Under the pieces are notes generated by a model. The model did not search any database, was not told where the DNA came from, and worked only from the letters and a program-made list of their open reading frames with translations. A DNA stretch of 54,290 bases, taken from the NCBI RefSeq assembly GCF_014897815.1, contig NZ_JABUZG010000064.1, forward strand, positions 20,960 to 75,249, written 5' to 3'. The position numbers and the translations under genes were made by a program. Position 1 is the stretch's first letter, and every line of letters begins with the position of its first letter. This document shows positions 1 to 8,282 of this stretch, piece after piece. The stretch comes from Psychrobacter sp. PG1 (GTDB lineage Bacteria > Pseudomonadota > Gammaproteobacteria > Pseudomonadales > Moraxellaceae).

Positions 1-474
1 GATTGCTATATTTATGATTACTATGGACTTGTAAACTGTATCTTTGATGAAACAACCCTTTTTGAAAGTGGAGTTATCAAAATACCTCCTTCTAAGAAAA
101 CTAGTTCTCAACTAAAAAAAACCCATCTTTCGAAAAAAGTACTTTTGCTAGATAATACCTCAGAAATCATAGACTCTATCGACAGCCCTTCACATATAAG
201 CGACGATAGAAGCATGAAATCACTCAAAAGTCTTATTAAACTATTCCATAGTAATGGTAATTTTAAGCCCAGAAAGTCAGTAGAAATTAGAAAAAAGAAG
301 GGAGGGTATTTAGTTGATCGTATGCTTAGTAGTGGTATTATTCAAACTAATAGAAACTCCAAACTTAATCAGGAAGAGTTTGAAATAAACCCTGAGCTAC
401 AAGTTATATTATTTCAGTTCTTAGATAGTGGCGTTACTACACCTGAAATTTATGAAATAATTAGAGACTTATAA
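1..474 (+). CDS. 3' part of an unrecognised protein gene (5' end outside window)
   Basis: The reading frame is open from the first base to a TAA at 472-474, giving 157 visible residues, so the true start lies upstream of the window. The internal TTG at 145 is not a convincing start because coding-like sequence continues before it (tyrosine-rich DCYIYDYYGL near the edge). The visible part is rich in Lys, Ser, Ile and Asn, has a basic patch (RKSVEIRKKKGG) and no membrane segment or signal peptide. Codon use is AT-rich compared with avtA downstream, which may mean horizontal acquisition. I recognise no family and assign no function. Confidence 0.55.
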   Translation, partial: DCYIYDYYGLVNCIFDETTLFESGVIKIPPSKKTSSQLKKTHLSKKVLLLDNTSEIIDSIDSPSHISDDRSMKSLKSLIKLFHSNGNFKPRKSVEIRKKKGGYLVDRMLSSGIIQTNRNSKLNQEEFEINPELQVILFQFLDSGVTTPEIYEIIRDL

Positions 475-527
475 CTTATTATATTGACTTCATTAACAGG
501 ATTTTATGCTGCTTTTGACTATCGTAT

Positions 528-533
528 TATAAT
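528..533 (+). promoter_or_regulatory. -10 box of the putative small RNA
   Basis: TATAAT at 528-533 is a perfect sigma-70 -10 hexamer, with initiation expected near 540. The -35 position about 17 bp upstream is poor; TTGACT copies at 484-489 and 515-520 are not at standard spacing. Confidence 0.4.
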
Positions 534-539
534 AGTTTG

Positions 540-716
540 CAATCATGATTACGCTGATAGCTCAATGGTCTGTGACCCTTATAACGCCTTGCATAGGATT
601 GATTGCTCGAACATTAGAACGCTATTTTGATGTGCTGTGCGCCACGAACTGCAAGCGCAAAGAGGGTTATCTACACAACCTCAAACGCCTTCTACTCACC
701 TAGAAGGCTTTTTTTT
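540..716 (+). ncRNA. candidate 6S-like regulatory RNA (ssrS-like)
   Basis: The segment between a TATAAT box (528-533) and an intrinsic terminator (687-716) is about 177 nt, the usual length of 6S RNA. It folds on paper as one long interrupted rod: GGTcTGTG (567-574) pairs with CACAACC (674-680), CCCT (576-579) with AGGG (663-666), and CGCcTTGC (585-592) with GCAAGCG (651-657), leaving a central internal loop. The 3' arm around AGAGGGTTATC resembles the AAGGGTTAC region of the E. coli 6S 3' strand. 6S RNA binds sigma-70 RNA polymerase by mimicking an open promoter. This is inference by eye. Alternatives are another small RNA or the 3' UTR of the upstream gene. Confidence 0.42.
687..716 (+). 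terminator. intrinsic terminator of the putative small RNA
   Basis: GCCTTCT (687-693) pairs with AGAAGGC (702-708) around an 8-nt loop and is followed by eight T residues (709-716). It lies upstream of avtA and so ends transcription from the left. Confidence 0.8.
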
Positions 717-855
717 GCTTCACAACCTGTATAGACATATAAGTCAATATCTCCCCCGCACTTTGCTTATTTTATAGCCCTCATTTGCTATACTAGCCCA
801 ACTTTATCGGTTAAATACCCACTTATAATACCCTCCCAAACAGCATGGTAGCCTT

Positions 856-2172
856 ATGAAATTCTCAAAGTTCGGTCAAAAATTTACCCAGCCCACTGGC
901 ATCTCACAATTGATGGATGATCTGGGCGATGCGCTAAAAAGCGATCAGCCAGTCAACATGCTGGGCGGTGGTAACCCTGCCAAAATTGATGCCGTCAATG
1001 AGTTGTTTTTGGAGACGTATAAAGCGCTTGGCAATGATAATGATGCAGGTGAGGCCAATAGTAGCGCCATTATCAGCATGGCGAACTACTCTAATCCGCA
1101 AGGTGATTCGGCCTTTATCGATGCCTTGGTTGGCTTCTTTAACCGTCATTATGATTGGAATCTGACCTCAGAAAACATTGCCTTGACCAATGGCTCACAG
1201 AATGCGTTTTTCTATCTGTTTAATCTGTTTGGCGGTGCGTTCGCTGATGAAAAGAACCAATCTATCGACAAGTCCATTCTACTGCCATTGACCCCTGAGT
1301 ATATCGGCTATAGCGACGTGCATGTCGAAGGTCAGCATTTCGCAGCGGTATTGCCACATATCGATGAAGTGACTCATGATGGTGAAGAAGGCTTCTTTAA
1401 ATATCGTGTGGATTTTGACGCGTTAGAGAACTTGCCAGCGCTAAAGGAAGGCCGTATTGGCGCGATTTGCTGCTCCCGCCCGACCAATCCGACTGGCAAC
1501 GTACTGACCGATGATGAAATGGCACATTTGGCCAAGATTGCCAAACGTTATGACATACCGCTTATCATCGATAATGCCTACGGTATGCCCTTCCCTAACA
1601 TCATCTATTCAGACGCGCATTTGACGTGGGATGACAATACGATTCTGTGCTTTAGCCTGTCTAAAATCGGCCTGCCCGGTATGCGTACGGGTATTATCGT
1701 AGCCGATGCGAAAGTGATTGAAGCGGTCAGCGCGATGAATGCGGTGGTGAATTTAGCACCGACACGCTTTGGTGCAGCGATTGCCACGCCATTGGTAGAA
1801 AATGACCGTATCAAGCAGTTAGCCGATAATGAGATTAAACCGTTTTATCAAAAGCAGGCGACCCTTGCCGTGAAGCTGTTAAAAGAAGCTTTGGGCGATT
1901 ATCCGTTGATGATTCATAAGCCTGAAGGCGCGATATTCTTATGGTTATGGTTTAAAGACTTGCCGATTACCACCGTTGAGCTGTATGAGATTTTAAAAGA
2001 AAAAGGCACACTCATTGTACCAAGTCAGTATTTCTTCCCTGGTGTCGATGTCAGCGATTATCAGCATGCACATGAGTGTATTCGTATGAGTATCGCGGCT
2101 GATGAGCAGACGCTAACCGATGGTATTGCAGCGATTGGTGAAGTGGTGCGTGAGTTATATGATGGTCGGTAG
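856..2172 (+). CDS. avtA: valine--pyruvate aminotransferase
   Basis: A 438-residue fold-type I PLP aminotransferase. AvtA exchanges amino groups between valine and pyruvate, giving 2-oxoisovalerate and alanine, in the cytoplasm. The whole sequence follows the E. coli AvtA pattern: an N-terminal FGQKFTQPTGISQLMDDL, MLGGGNPA near residue 35, ALTNGSQNAFFYLFNLF, a PEYIGY segment, SRPTNPTGNV, and the Schiff-base lysine K270 in FSLSKIGLPG. The C-terminal EGAIFLWLWFKDLPI stretch is also family-typical. Length matches the family (about 417-440). It appears monocistronic. A weak GGTAG stands before the ATG and no terminator is seen after the stop. Confidence 0.9.
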   Translation: MKFSKFGQKFTQPTGISQLMDDLGDALKSDQPVNMLGGGNPAKIDAVNELFLETYKALGNDNDAGEANSSAIISMANYSNPQGDSAFIDALVGFFNRHYDWNLTSENIALTNGSQNAFFYLFNLFGGAFADEKNQSIDKSILLPLTPEYIGYSDVHVEGQHFAAVLPHIDEVTHDGEEGFFKYRVDFDALENLPALKEGRIGAICCSRPTNPTGNVLTDDEMAHLAKIAKRYDIPLIIDNAYGMPFPNIIYSDAHLTWDDNTILCFSLSKIGLPGMRTGIIVADAKVIEAVSAMNAVVNLAPTRFGAAIATPLVENDRIKQLADNEIKPFYQKQATLAVKLLKEALGDYPLMIHKPEGAIFLWLWFKDLPITTVELYEILKEKGTLIVPSQYFFPGVDVSDYQHAHECIRMSIAADEQTLTDGIAAIGEVVRELYDGR

Positions 2173-2272
2173 GTTTTGCAAGTGAGCTGAGAATTATAGT
2201 TAGATCTAGTGTAAAAGTATTCGAAAGTCTCTACGCCAGTTACAGCCATCACATTATTTTAGGAATAATTAA

Positions 2273-2704
2273 ATGAGACTTATGTCAGCTATAGTCTTAC
2301 TTCTAATGTCTGGTTGTAGCGCTGTACATTCCGATGACGCCAACTATAAAGTTTTGATTCATGGCAATGAGGAATGCAACTATGACTATGGTGTAGAAGA
2401 CTTTTGCGACGAATATAATCAAATATCCTATAAAAATACTGACAAGACTGTCAATTTTGATAAAGATAAAGTTTTAGTATTTCCGGAAGATAACTTTGGT
2501 TATTTAGTTGTTATAAACCCAGAAACTCAAATAGCTTATCCTTTTGGATACTTAGTTAATTATAAAAAACTAATTTTTTCTAAAAATTCTAACGAATTCT
2601 GTATAGAGGGAGATATCTCCGCTTATCGTGATGAGGATAGTGGATACTTCTGTTTTGAGTTTACTGAAAACAACTTTGAGCGTATTTACGATGCTACTCG
2701 CTAG
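2273..2704 (+). CDS. small putative lipoprotein, unknown function
   Basis: A 143-residue protein with a short lipoprotein signal: basic start, hydrophobic stretch and lipobox LMSGC with the lipidated cysteine at residue 15. The mature part is acidic, rich in Asp, Tyr and Phe, and has several cysteines (YEEC-like and FC pairs) that could form disulfides. The start is supported by an AGGA-type ribosome site about 9 bases upstream; an ATG three codons later is an alternative. The gene is AT-rich and meets the next gene tail-to-tail only 15 bp away. No family recognised; probably anchored in the outer or inner membrane facing the periplasm. Confidence 0.6.
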   Translation: MRLMSAIVLLLMSGCSAVHSDDANYKVLIHGNEECNYDYGVEDFCDEYNQISYKNTDKTVNFDKDKVLVFPEDNFGYLVVINPETQIAYPFGYLVNYKKLIFSKNSNEFCIEGDISAYRDEDSGYFCFEFTENNFERIYDATR

Positions 2705-2719
2705 TATTTAGCCTAACAA

Positions 2720-3841
2720 TTATAAATCTACCTTTATCCTAATATATTGAAAAGTATCATTAAGATCATTAAAGTTGCCGTTTTCTTTCCAGAAGGCGGC
2801 GCTATGAGTAACCGCTAAATATAAATAGCCGTCTCTTGCCCAAAATATGTCTCTTGGCTCCTCCATAGGCATCCAATGCCTAAAGCCTGCACCCATAATC
2901 GGGATGATGTCTGTTCCCTTAATTCTATACAGCTCTAGATCGGTGTATTGCTCATATGGGTTGGTATAGGCTGAGATGATATATTTTTTATTGGGCGAGA
3001 TATGAGGATAATCTATAAACGTCTGCGTCGTCTCACCCGAATTTTTATCAATCATCTTATAGTCACCGCTTTCCCAGTAACCTCCACTGACCAAATACTG
3101 ATTTAACGGGGCAATCTGACCTACGTACTCAAAAATCTGATACCCATCATTATCTACATTCTTATCAGTGAACGTTACTACCTTGCCAGCAGTTGGAATG
3201 GATATCACCCCATTTCTCTTTTTAATACTTTCATCTTTTGATAAAAAATCAACGGCAAGTGGACGTTTCTTCTCAAACAAAGCCTTATCAATTAGCTCTA
3301 TTTTTAGGTAATCGTTAAGTGCTTTGCCATTTTCAAAAGTCTCGTAGTCTTCGCCAATGGATAGATATGCTAGTATGTTTAAATCTTTGGACGTTAGCGA
3401 GGCAGGTATAGTAGAACCCGTTTGCTCTTTTCTCACAAAGACCTTTTCCCATTTAACAACGTCTGTCTCTACAATGCCATCATTGTCCTCGTCATACTCT
3501 CTACGAATTCTGTCTTGCACCGCATACCAATCCTTTCTATCTTCAATGACCTCTAGTTTCTCTCCGAACGTATAGCTTTTCACCTTTCGAGCAGCGCCGC
3601 TTGGTAACTGACGTGCGATTGCCCCATCTTTTTCCGTCACGTAAACTTGCTTCAATACAGTCGTATCATCGTAGTCAATCTCGATACCATCACGATTGTA
3701 CTGCGCCAAAAGTGCTGCCGATATGGGTTTATTGAGGTCAATGATGACGTTTTGACTTGCCACTGCTGAATGATAGCTAAACATCGTTAGACATAGAATA
3801 ATAGAAGAAAAAATGTAAGTAGATATTTTAAATGAAGACAT
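2720..3841 (-). CDS. secreted protein with SH3-like region, unknown function
   Basis: A 373-residue protein with a clear Sec signal peptide (about residues 1-28, hydrophobic core then SAVAS-Q), so it should be periplasmic or surface exposed. Around residues 65-135 the pattern of V-x-V-x-E followed by K-W-Y-A-V-Q resembles a bacterial SH3-like domain, often a peptidoglycan-binding or accessory module. The C-terminal half looks like repeated beta strands with aromatic residues (GGYWESGDYKMI, DGYLYLAVT). It is convergent with the lipoprotein at 2273-2704. I cannot name a family; the SH3 assignment is by eye. Confidence 0.6.
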   Translation of the reverse strand: MSSFKISTYIFSSIILCLTMFSYHSAVASQNVIIDLNKPISAALLAQYNRDGIEIDYDDTTVLKQVYVTEKDGAIARQLPSGAARKVKSYTFGEKLEVIEDRKDWYAVQDRIRREYDEDNDGIVETDVVKWEKVFVRKEQTGSTIPASLTSKDLNILAYLSIGEDYETFENGKALNDYLKIELIDKALFEKKRPLAVDFLSKDESIKKRNGVISIPTAGKVVTFTDKNVDNDGYQIFEYVGQIAPLNQYLVSGGYWESGDYKMIDKNSGETTQTFIDYPHISPNKKYIISAYTNPYEQYTDLELYRIKGTDIIPIMGAGFRHWMPMEEPRDIFWARDGYLYLAVTHSAAFWKENGNFNDLNDTFQYIRIKVDL

Positions 3842-3939
3842 AATATGGTCTGCTATATATTTTATATTATAAATTTTACACCATAAAATCCTACTTAAGT
3901 TTACTTTTTTGATATCTGAAATAAAATCACTTCAGAATA

Positions 3940-4314
3940 TTAGCGCTGCTTTAACAGTTTAGTAGACGGATTGAATGAACTGAATATCTTCGTCCACTTA
4001 TTCAGCGCATAGAGCACGTAAGGCAGCAGGCACGTATTGATCAAATCACGGAGGCTTGCGACCAGCTGTTCGTGGCTTAAGCCCACCATGCCTGACGCTT
4101 CAATCGTATTTCGATTATCTAAATACTCGCCCAATAAAGCAATGCCCGTCACGACGACTAAAGCCATGAATGATCTGATGCTTTGGTTTTTAATGATAGG
4201 ACGCAGCACAAGCAGACACAAAAGATAGATGCCGACGCCGACATAGATATGTAAGGCATCTTTGGCAAGTCCAGACACTTCAATAACATTGATTTTAAAA
4301 GCGGTAAAATCCAC
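3940..4314 (-). CDS. small integral membrane protein (VanZ- or PsiE-like)
   Basis: A 124-residue protein with about three to four hydrophobic helices and a basic C-terminus. It begins with GTG, preceded by a GGA-type site. The ALLGEYLDNRN ... SLRDLINTCLLP arrangement recalls the glutamate-plus-(R/S)xxD motif of VanZ-like membrane proteins, but the match is weak and PsiE-like proteins share similar hydropathy. It lies downstream of hisH but is separated from it by a terminator, so it is probably transcribed separately. Function unknown. Confidence 0.5.
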   Translation of the reverse strand: MDFTAFKINVIEVSGLAKDALHIYVGVGIYLLCLLVLRPIIKNQSIRSFMALVVVTGIALLGEYLDNRNTIEASGMVGLSHEQLVASLRDLINTCLLPYVLYALNKWTKIFSSFNPSTKLLKQR

Positions 4315-4423
4315 TGAGATATTCCAAATATAAGCAAGTAGAAAACGACTGAGAGTATCACTAAACCATGATGGCTAAACTATAATAACTAAAGAGTGGC
4401 AGCTACAAAGTGATGGCTGAGCA

Positions 4424-4457
4424 TAAAAAAGGCAGATTATACAATTGATAATCTACC
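4424..4457 (-). terminator. intrinsic terminator after hisH
   Basis: On the minus strand a ten-pair stem (GGTAGATTAT with ATAATCTGCC, one G-T wobble) around a 7-nt loop is followed by six T residues. It lies about 40 bp after the hisH stop. Confidence 0.85.
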
Positions 4458-4497
4458 TTCTGCTAAATTAAATATTCACTTCACGGTTATCAACTAC

Positions 4498-5133
4498 TTA
4501 CACATCCCACTCAACGAAATTTTTCAACAACTGCAAGCCAGCAGTATGACTTTTTTCTGGGTGAAACTGGGTGGCAAATAAATTATCTTGGATGACACTG
4601 GCACAAAACGGTTGACCATAGTCACATATCGCTGCCACTTGTGAGCTATCAGTAGGCTCGCAATAATAGCTATGTACAAAGTAAAAATGCGCATTGTTTT
4701 GAATACCATGCCACAGCGGATGGTCAAAATCCATACCGCTAATGGTATTCCAGCCCATATGCGGTACTTTTATAGTTGCGCCCTGCTCGTCTTTCCACGT
4801 AGGGTCAAATGCTTCTACATTACCGTTTAAGATACCCAAACAGTCTGTGCCACCATTTTCAGCGGACTGCTCAAACAATGCCTGCATGCCCACACAAATA
4901 GCCATGACAGGCTTGTTAAACACTGCATGGCGTATCACGTCATCAATCCCTGCTTCATGCATGCCAGCGATACAGTCACGCATCGCACCGACACCGGGGA
5001 AGACAATCTTGTCTGCCGCAGCGACAACCTTAGGATCATTGGTGATAGAGACGTCTGCCCCTACCACTGACAAGGCTTTACTGGCGGAATGCAAATTACC
5101 CATACCATAATCTAGTAGCGCTACTTTAGTCAT
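4498..5133 (-). CDS. hisH: imidazole glycerol phosphate synthase, glutaminase subunit HisH
   Basis: A class I glutamine amidotransferase that supplies ammonia to HisF in histidine synthesis (formation of IGP and AICAR). From the chosen ATG at 5133 the protein has 211 residues and begins [14 protein letters not shown], as the family does; an upstream in-frame start at 5190 would add 19 atypical residues. GAGAA stands about 7 bases before the chosen ATG. The nucleophile is C80 in MAICVGMQ, and the other triad members are H191 and E193 in QFHPEKS. It follows hisB in the same direction after 159 bp; hisF and hisA are not in the window. Confidence 0.93.
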   Translation of the reverse strand: MTKVALLDYGMGNLHSASKALSVVGADVSITNDPKVVAAADKIVFPGVGAMRDCIAGMHEAGIDDVIRHAVFNKPVMAICVGMQALFEQSAENGGTDCLGILNGNVEAFDPTWKDEQGATIKVPHMGWNTISGMDFDHPLWHGIQNNAHFYFVHSYYCEPTDSSQVAAICDYGQPFCASVIQDNLFATQFHPEKSHTAGLQLLKNFVEWDV

Positions 5134-5292
5134 CGATTGGTTCTCATTTTTAAATATTTTGACTACTGTACTATTTATACTGTTGGCCATTACTAAGGTG
5201 TAGATAAGGTTTTGCTACAAGGAAGTCAAGCACAGGCTGTACAACTAGTACGCCAAGCTTGACTGACACCGTAGCAGACCCTTAAATGCGCA

Positions 5293-5958
5293 TTAGAAAG
5301 CCTCTTTAGTCGAAGGCAGAGTATTGAGTGCACGCTCATCATATTCGCACGCCATACGTAGCGCACGAGCAAACGCTTTAAAGGTAGATTCAATTTGATG
5401 ATGGCTATTTTTGCCTTTTAGATTGTCTAAATGCACCGTCATCCAAGAATGGTTCACAAAACCATAAAAGAATTCACTAAACAGGTCAACATCGAAATTA
5501 CCGACATGCGAACGGGTAAATGGAATGTCCATGTGTAAACCCGGACGTCCTGATAGATCGACGACAGCGCGGGTCAATGCCTCATCTAGCGGCGCATAAA
5601 AATGCCCATAACGACGAATGCCTTTTTTGTCGCCCAATGCCTTGTTAAATGCTTGTCCAAGGGTAATACCAGTGTCTTCAACGCTATGATGGTCATCGAT
5701 AAAGGTGTCACCGTTGCATTTAATCTCTAAGTCAAACAAACCGTGACGCTTGATTTGATCAATCATATGATCCAAAAACGGTACGCCAGTATCTACAACC
5801 CCTTGACCCGTACCATCAAGATTGACGGTACAAGTCACTTGGGTCTCAGCAGTAATGCGCTCAACGGTCGCAATACGTTCAGGGCGACCATGTAGATTTA
5901 GGTTTTTTGGTGCATTTTGCTCAGGTGTATCAGCAGTCGTCATTGCATTGGCTGTCAT
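5293..5958 (-). CDS. hisB: imidazoleglycerol-phosphate dehydratase (monofunctional)
   Basis: A 221-residue enzyme that dehydrates imidazole glycerol phosphate to imidazole acetol phosphate in histidine synthesis. Metal-binding and catalytic signatures are intact: [24 protein letters not shown] and, near the C-terminus, [17 protein letters not shown]. It lacks the histidinol-phosphatase domain fused to the enterobacterial enzyme. The first about 20 residues are an unstructured extension; GAGAG about 6 bases before the ATG at 5958 supports this start, though the ATG five codons later is possible. It is the first gene of a hisB-hisH unit; a 10-bp inverted repeat (6097-6148) lies upstream. Confidence 0.93.
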   Translation of the reverse strand: MTANAMTTADTPEQNAPKNLNLHGRPERIATVERITAETQVTCTVNLDGTGQGVVDTGVPFLDHMIDQIKRHGLFDLEIKCNGDTFIDDHHSVEDTGITLGQAFNKALGDKKGIRRYGHFYAPLDEALTRAVVDLSGRPGLHMDIPFTRSHVGNFDVDLFSEFFYGFVNHSWMTVHLDNLKGKNSHHQIESTFKAFARALRMACEYDERALNTLPSTKEAF

Positions 5959-6096
5959 GGCTACTCTCTATCAGTTTTTATCAGTGAAAAGCGGTCAATA
6001 AATAAGGCGAAACATGTCTAAATATTTTACTAGTGTCTGGGTCAGCGCTAGCAAAAAATGTATTAGAAAATGATATATACAAAAGATATCAAGGTA

Positions 6097-6148
6097 TTAG
6101 GGTTTGTACGTACTAAATATCATCTAGCCTCATCATAGCAAACCCTAA
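6097..6148. repeat. 10-bp perfect inverted repeat upstream of hisB
   Basis: TTAGGGTTTG (6097-6106) and CAAACCCTAA (6139-6148) are exact inverse copies separated by 32 bp, in the 400-bp region between divergent hisB and the PanZ-like gene. It could be an operator or a hairpin in the hisB leader. The rest of the 5959-6358 gap shows no gene I can support. Confidence 0.6.
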
Positions 6149-6358
6149 CATTTACTGCCACGACCAAGCGGTAAACCACGCACAAAATTACCTCATTCTG
6201 CTAAAATAGTGTGTTCAGTATTATTAATCATGATTTGCACTGACTTTTAGATATCATATTCTACAGCCTACTTTCTATGACTTTTGCCGTGTTATAACTT
6301 TGTGCTGTGTCATACTGCTACTTTATACGATAGAAACCCTCTGTTTATAGGAACTGCC

Positions 6359-6781
6359 ATGCCTTTAGAAGCGATCGCCATTAATAGCTTGGATGTACCA
6401 CTTATCAAAAAACCTGCTCGCGACAATGAGCTATCAGAGCGCTTGCAGGCATTATACGATAGCGATGACGCGCAGCCTGATGGTATCGAGGTATTAAATA
6501 TCGTTGAGCAAGGTTTTAAGCGTGGTCAGTATCTATACGTCGGTATGTTTAATGATAAACCTATCGCCGCTGTTGGCTGTTTTGATGATGGGCAAACCGA
6601 TGCCAAGCGTTTGCAATATTTAACGGTGCATCAGCAAAATCGCGGTCGCGCGATCGATGCTAAGTTTATCAAACTGGTCTATGATGCCGAGGTCAAAAAA
6701 GGTGTGCGTGAGTTTGTCCCTGCCGATGCAGATATTCATCGTATTATGAGCGAGTATGATTTACTGCGTGTTAAAGATTAA
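6359..6781 (+). CDS. GNAT-fold protein, probable PanZ-family acetyl-CoA sensor
   Basis: From the ATG at 6359 (AGGA six bases upstream) the protein has 140 residues; a longer frame starting at 6284 lacks such a site and adds an atypical N-terminus. The middle and C-terminal part has a GNAT layout: YVGMFNDKPIAAVGCF strand pair, LQYLTVHQQNRGRAID where the acetyl-CoA pyrophosphate loop lies, then a helix. The spacing resembles PanZ/PanM, which binds acetyl-CoA and promotes self-cleavage of aspartate decarboxylase PanD. A genuine acetyltransferase is the alternative. panD is not in this window, so the partner cannot be checked here. Confidence 0.65.
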   Translation: MPLEAIAINSLDVPLIKKPARDNELSERLQALYDSDDAQPDGIEVLNIVEQGFKRGQYLYVGMFNDKPIAAVGCFDDGQTDAKRLQYLTVHQQNRGRAIDAKFIKLVYDAEVKKGVREFVPADADIHRIMSEYDLLRVKD

Positions 6782-6903
6782 ATCGAAAGCAGAGATAGTT
6801 AATTTTGCCAATATTTGATTATTTATCGTCTTTTATCTTCTATTATGCAAAAACTACTTGACAGCAACGTCTATATTTAGTTTAATAGCGCCTCAACGAA
6901 GAC

Positions 6904-6979
6904 GGCTCGATAGCTCAGTCGGTAGAGCAACGGATTGAAAATCCGTGTGTCGGCAGTTCGAACCTGCCTCGAGCCACCA
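6904..6979 (+). tRNA. tRNA-Phe (anticodon GAA)
   Basis: A complete 76-nt cloverleaf: acceptor GGCTCGA pairs with TCGAGCC, the D arm is GCTC-AGTCGGTA-GAGC, the anticodon stem CGGAT/ATCCG encloses GAA at 6937-6939, the T arm contains GTTCGAA, and CCA is encoded (6977-6979). A terminator follows 17 bp downstream. Confidence 0.97.
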
Positions 6980-6996
6980 TTCGTTTAAGAATTCTA

Positions 6997-7031
6997 AAAA
7001 GCCCCAAACAGCAATGTTCGGGGCTTTTTTT
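6997..7031. terminator. bidirectional intrinsic terminator
   Basis: AAAAAGCCCC and GGGGCTTTTTTT form a strong stem with a 14-nt loop. It ends the tRNA-Phe transcript on the plus strand, and in the other direction can serve the small gene ending at 7067. Confidence 0.9.
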
Positions 7032-7066
7032 ATGCTTATATTCCGTTCTGAAATAAGTCTAATAGC

Positions 7067-7435
7067 TTATGACAAACGTCTCCTTAATAACACCTCGCAA
7101 CGTTCACGCGAGTCTAAGTCATAAACCGTCGCGCGGTAATCGATACCATGACGCCCTTCAAAAAATATCACTCTATCGCCCACTGCTAAAAAGCAAGACG
7201 TGCGCGCATCATAAATGAAACCATCAATCACGAACGCCAAATCACGATCTATCTCGCGTACCGTGTAAGTTTCTCCTTGCGGAATCAACCGCTCAAACCA
7301 TGCGCTATGGGCAACATTGGTGCTTAACACGCTGATGAGCAGCAGCACCAATATCACAAATATACTTTTTAACGACATCGTAAAAGTCGAGCCAGCTAGA
7401 CTGATGCTATTGAGGATGTTTTTATTAACTGTCAT
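7067..7435 (-). CDS. small exported protein, unknown function
   Basis: A 122-residue protein, or 103 residues if the second in-frame ATG (7378) is the start. A hydrophobic segment SIFVILVLLLISVLS followed by AHSAW looks like a signal peptide or an N-terminal anchor, and the second start gives a signal of more normal length. The mature part (about 75 residues) is a compact, basic, mostly beta-predicted domain with two cysteines (SCF and RCE) that may form a disulfide. No strong ribosome site for either start. No family recognised. Confidence 0.6.
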   Translation of the reverse strand: MTVNKNILNSISLAGSTFTMSLKSIFVILVLLLISVLSTNVAHSAWFERLIPQGETYTVREIDRDLAFVIDGFIYDARTSCFLAVGDRVIFFEGRHGIDYRATVYDLDSRERCEVLLRRRLS

Positions 7436-7617
7436 AACTTTAACCTACTCAGACCTGCTCAATGATTAATTCTATTCGCCATGCTTCTCATGCTAAACGC
7501 TTACTGTCACGGTTGCATAACATTTTTGTGCTGTTTTTTAGACAGCGGCGCTCAGTATACTCGATAGTATTGATAATGATAAATTTGACAGATGACGAAT
7601 ACTAATAGGGAAAAGCG

Positions 7618-8118
7618 ATGAGAGCGTTCGATTACGATTTGGATTATAAAAACCTAGATTTGCGCGCGCAGCCAGAGCTTTACCGTGTCGGTCGCGGCGA
7701 ACAAGGTGTATTATTGGTAGAGCCGTATAAGTCTGAAATCCTGCCACACTGGCGCTTTGCGACCCCTGATATTGCGCTTGAGAGCAGCGAGACAATTTAT
7801 CAGATGTTTTTAGATTATCTGGCGGCCGATGACTTTGTCGGTGCAGATATGGCGCGCAAATTTATTCAAATGGGCTACACCCGCGCCCGTCGTTACGCCA
7901 ATCACAAAGGCGGCAAAAAATACAAGGGTGCTGTTCCCGATGATAAAAAAGGTCAGAGCGGCGCACATGGTCGCGAAGAGTTGCCACGACAAATCGAAGA
8001 CCCAATCAAAGCAGAGTCAGCGCGCATATTTAAACAAAAATGGGACGAGTGTCGTGAGAACGAAGAGTATCTAAGAATGAAAAAGGAACATCGCGAACGT
8101 TATAAAGAGGTTGAATAA
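7618..8118 (+). CDS. DUF4385-family protein
   Basis: A 166-residue soluble protein matching DUF4385 as I know it: FDYDLDYKNLDLRAQPELYRVGRGEQGVL at the N-terminus, then VEPYKSEILPHWRF, DFVGADMARKFIQMGYTRARRYANHKGG, and a charged C-terminal helix. Family function is unknown; the conserved, strongly basic central region (RARRYANHKGGKKY) could contact nucleic acid or phosphate, which is inference. The start has an AGGG-type site. It stands alone, divergent from the exported-protein gene on its left. Confidence 0.85.
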   Translation: MRAFDYDLDYKNLDLRAQPELYRVGRGEQGVLLVEPYKSEILPHWRFATPDIALESSETIYQMFLDYLAADDFVGADMARKFIQMGYTRARRYANHKGGKKYKGAVPDDKKGQSGAHGREELPRQIEDPIKAESARIFKQKWDECRENEEYLRMKKEHRERYKEVE

Positions 8119-8230
8119 ACATAAAACATATCAATAAAAATTATCCTCAGCCTGAAAAGATAGAAATATTGATAATGACAGACTGTTAAATAATTGAATT
8201 CATGATTTGCTGTGCTAAGGTAATGAGGGC

Positions 8231-8248
8231 TTGGAGCTAATACTCCAA
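8231..8248. repeat. short perfect hairpin upstream of gph
   Basis: TTGGAG and CTCCAA enclose a 6-nt loop about 35 bp before the gph start. There is no T tract, so it is not a normal terminator; it could be a leader hairpin or chance. Confidence 0.4.
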
Positions 8249-8282
8249 AGAAGTATAAAATTGATAGCGTGGGCAAATAATA

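Noticed and set aside
5224..5264. Inverted repeat AGTCAAGC/GCTTGACT between hisB and hisH
   Set aside because: Eight-base arms with a 25-base spacer and no T tract; could be chance and has no clear role.
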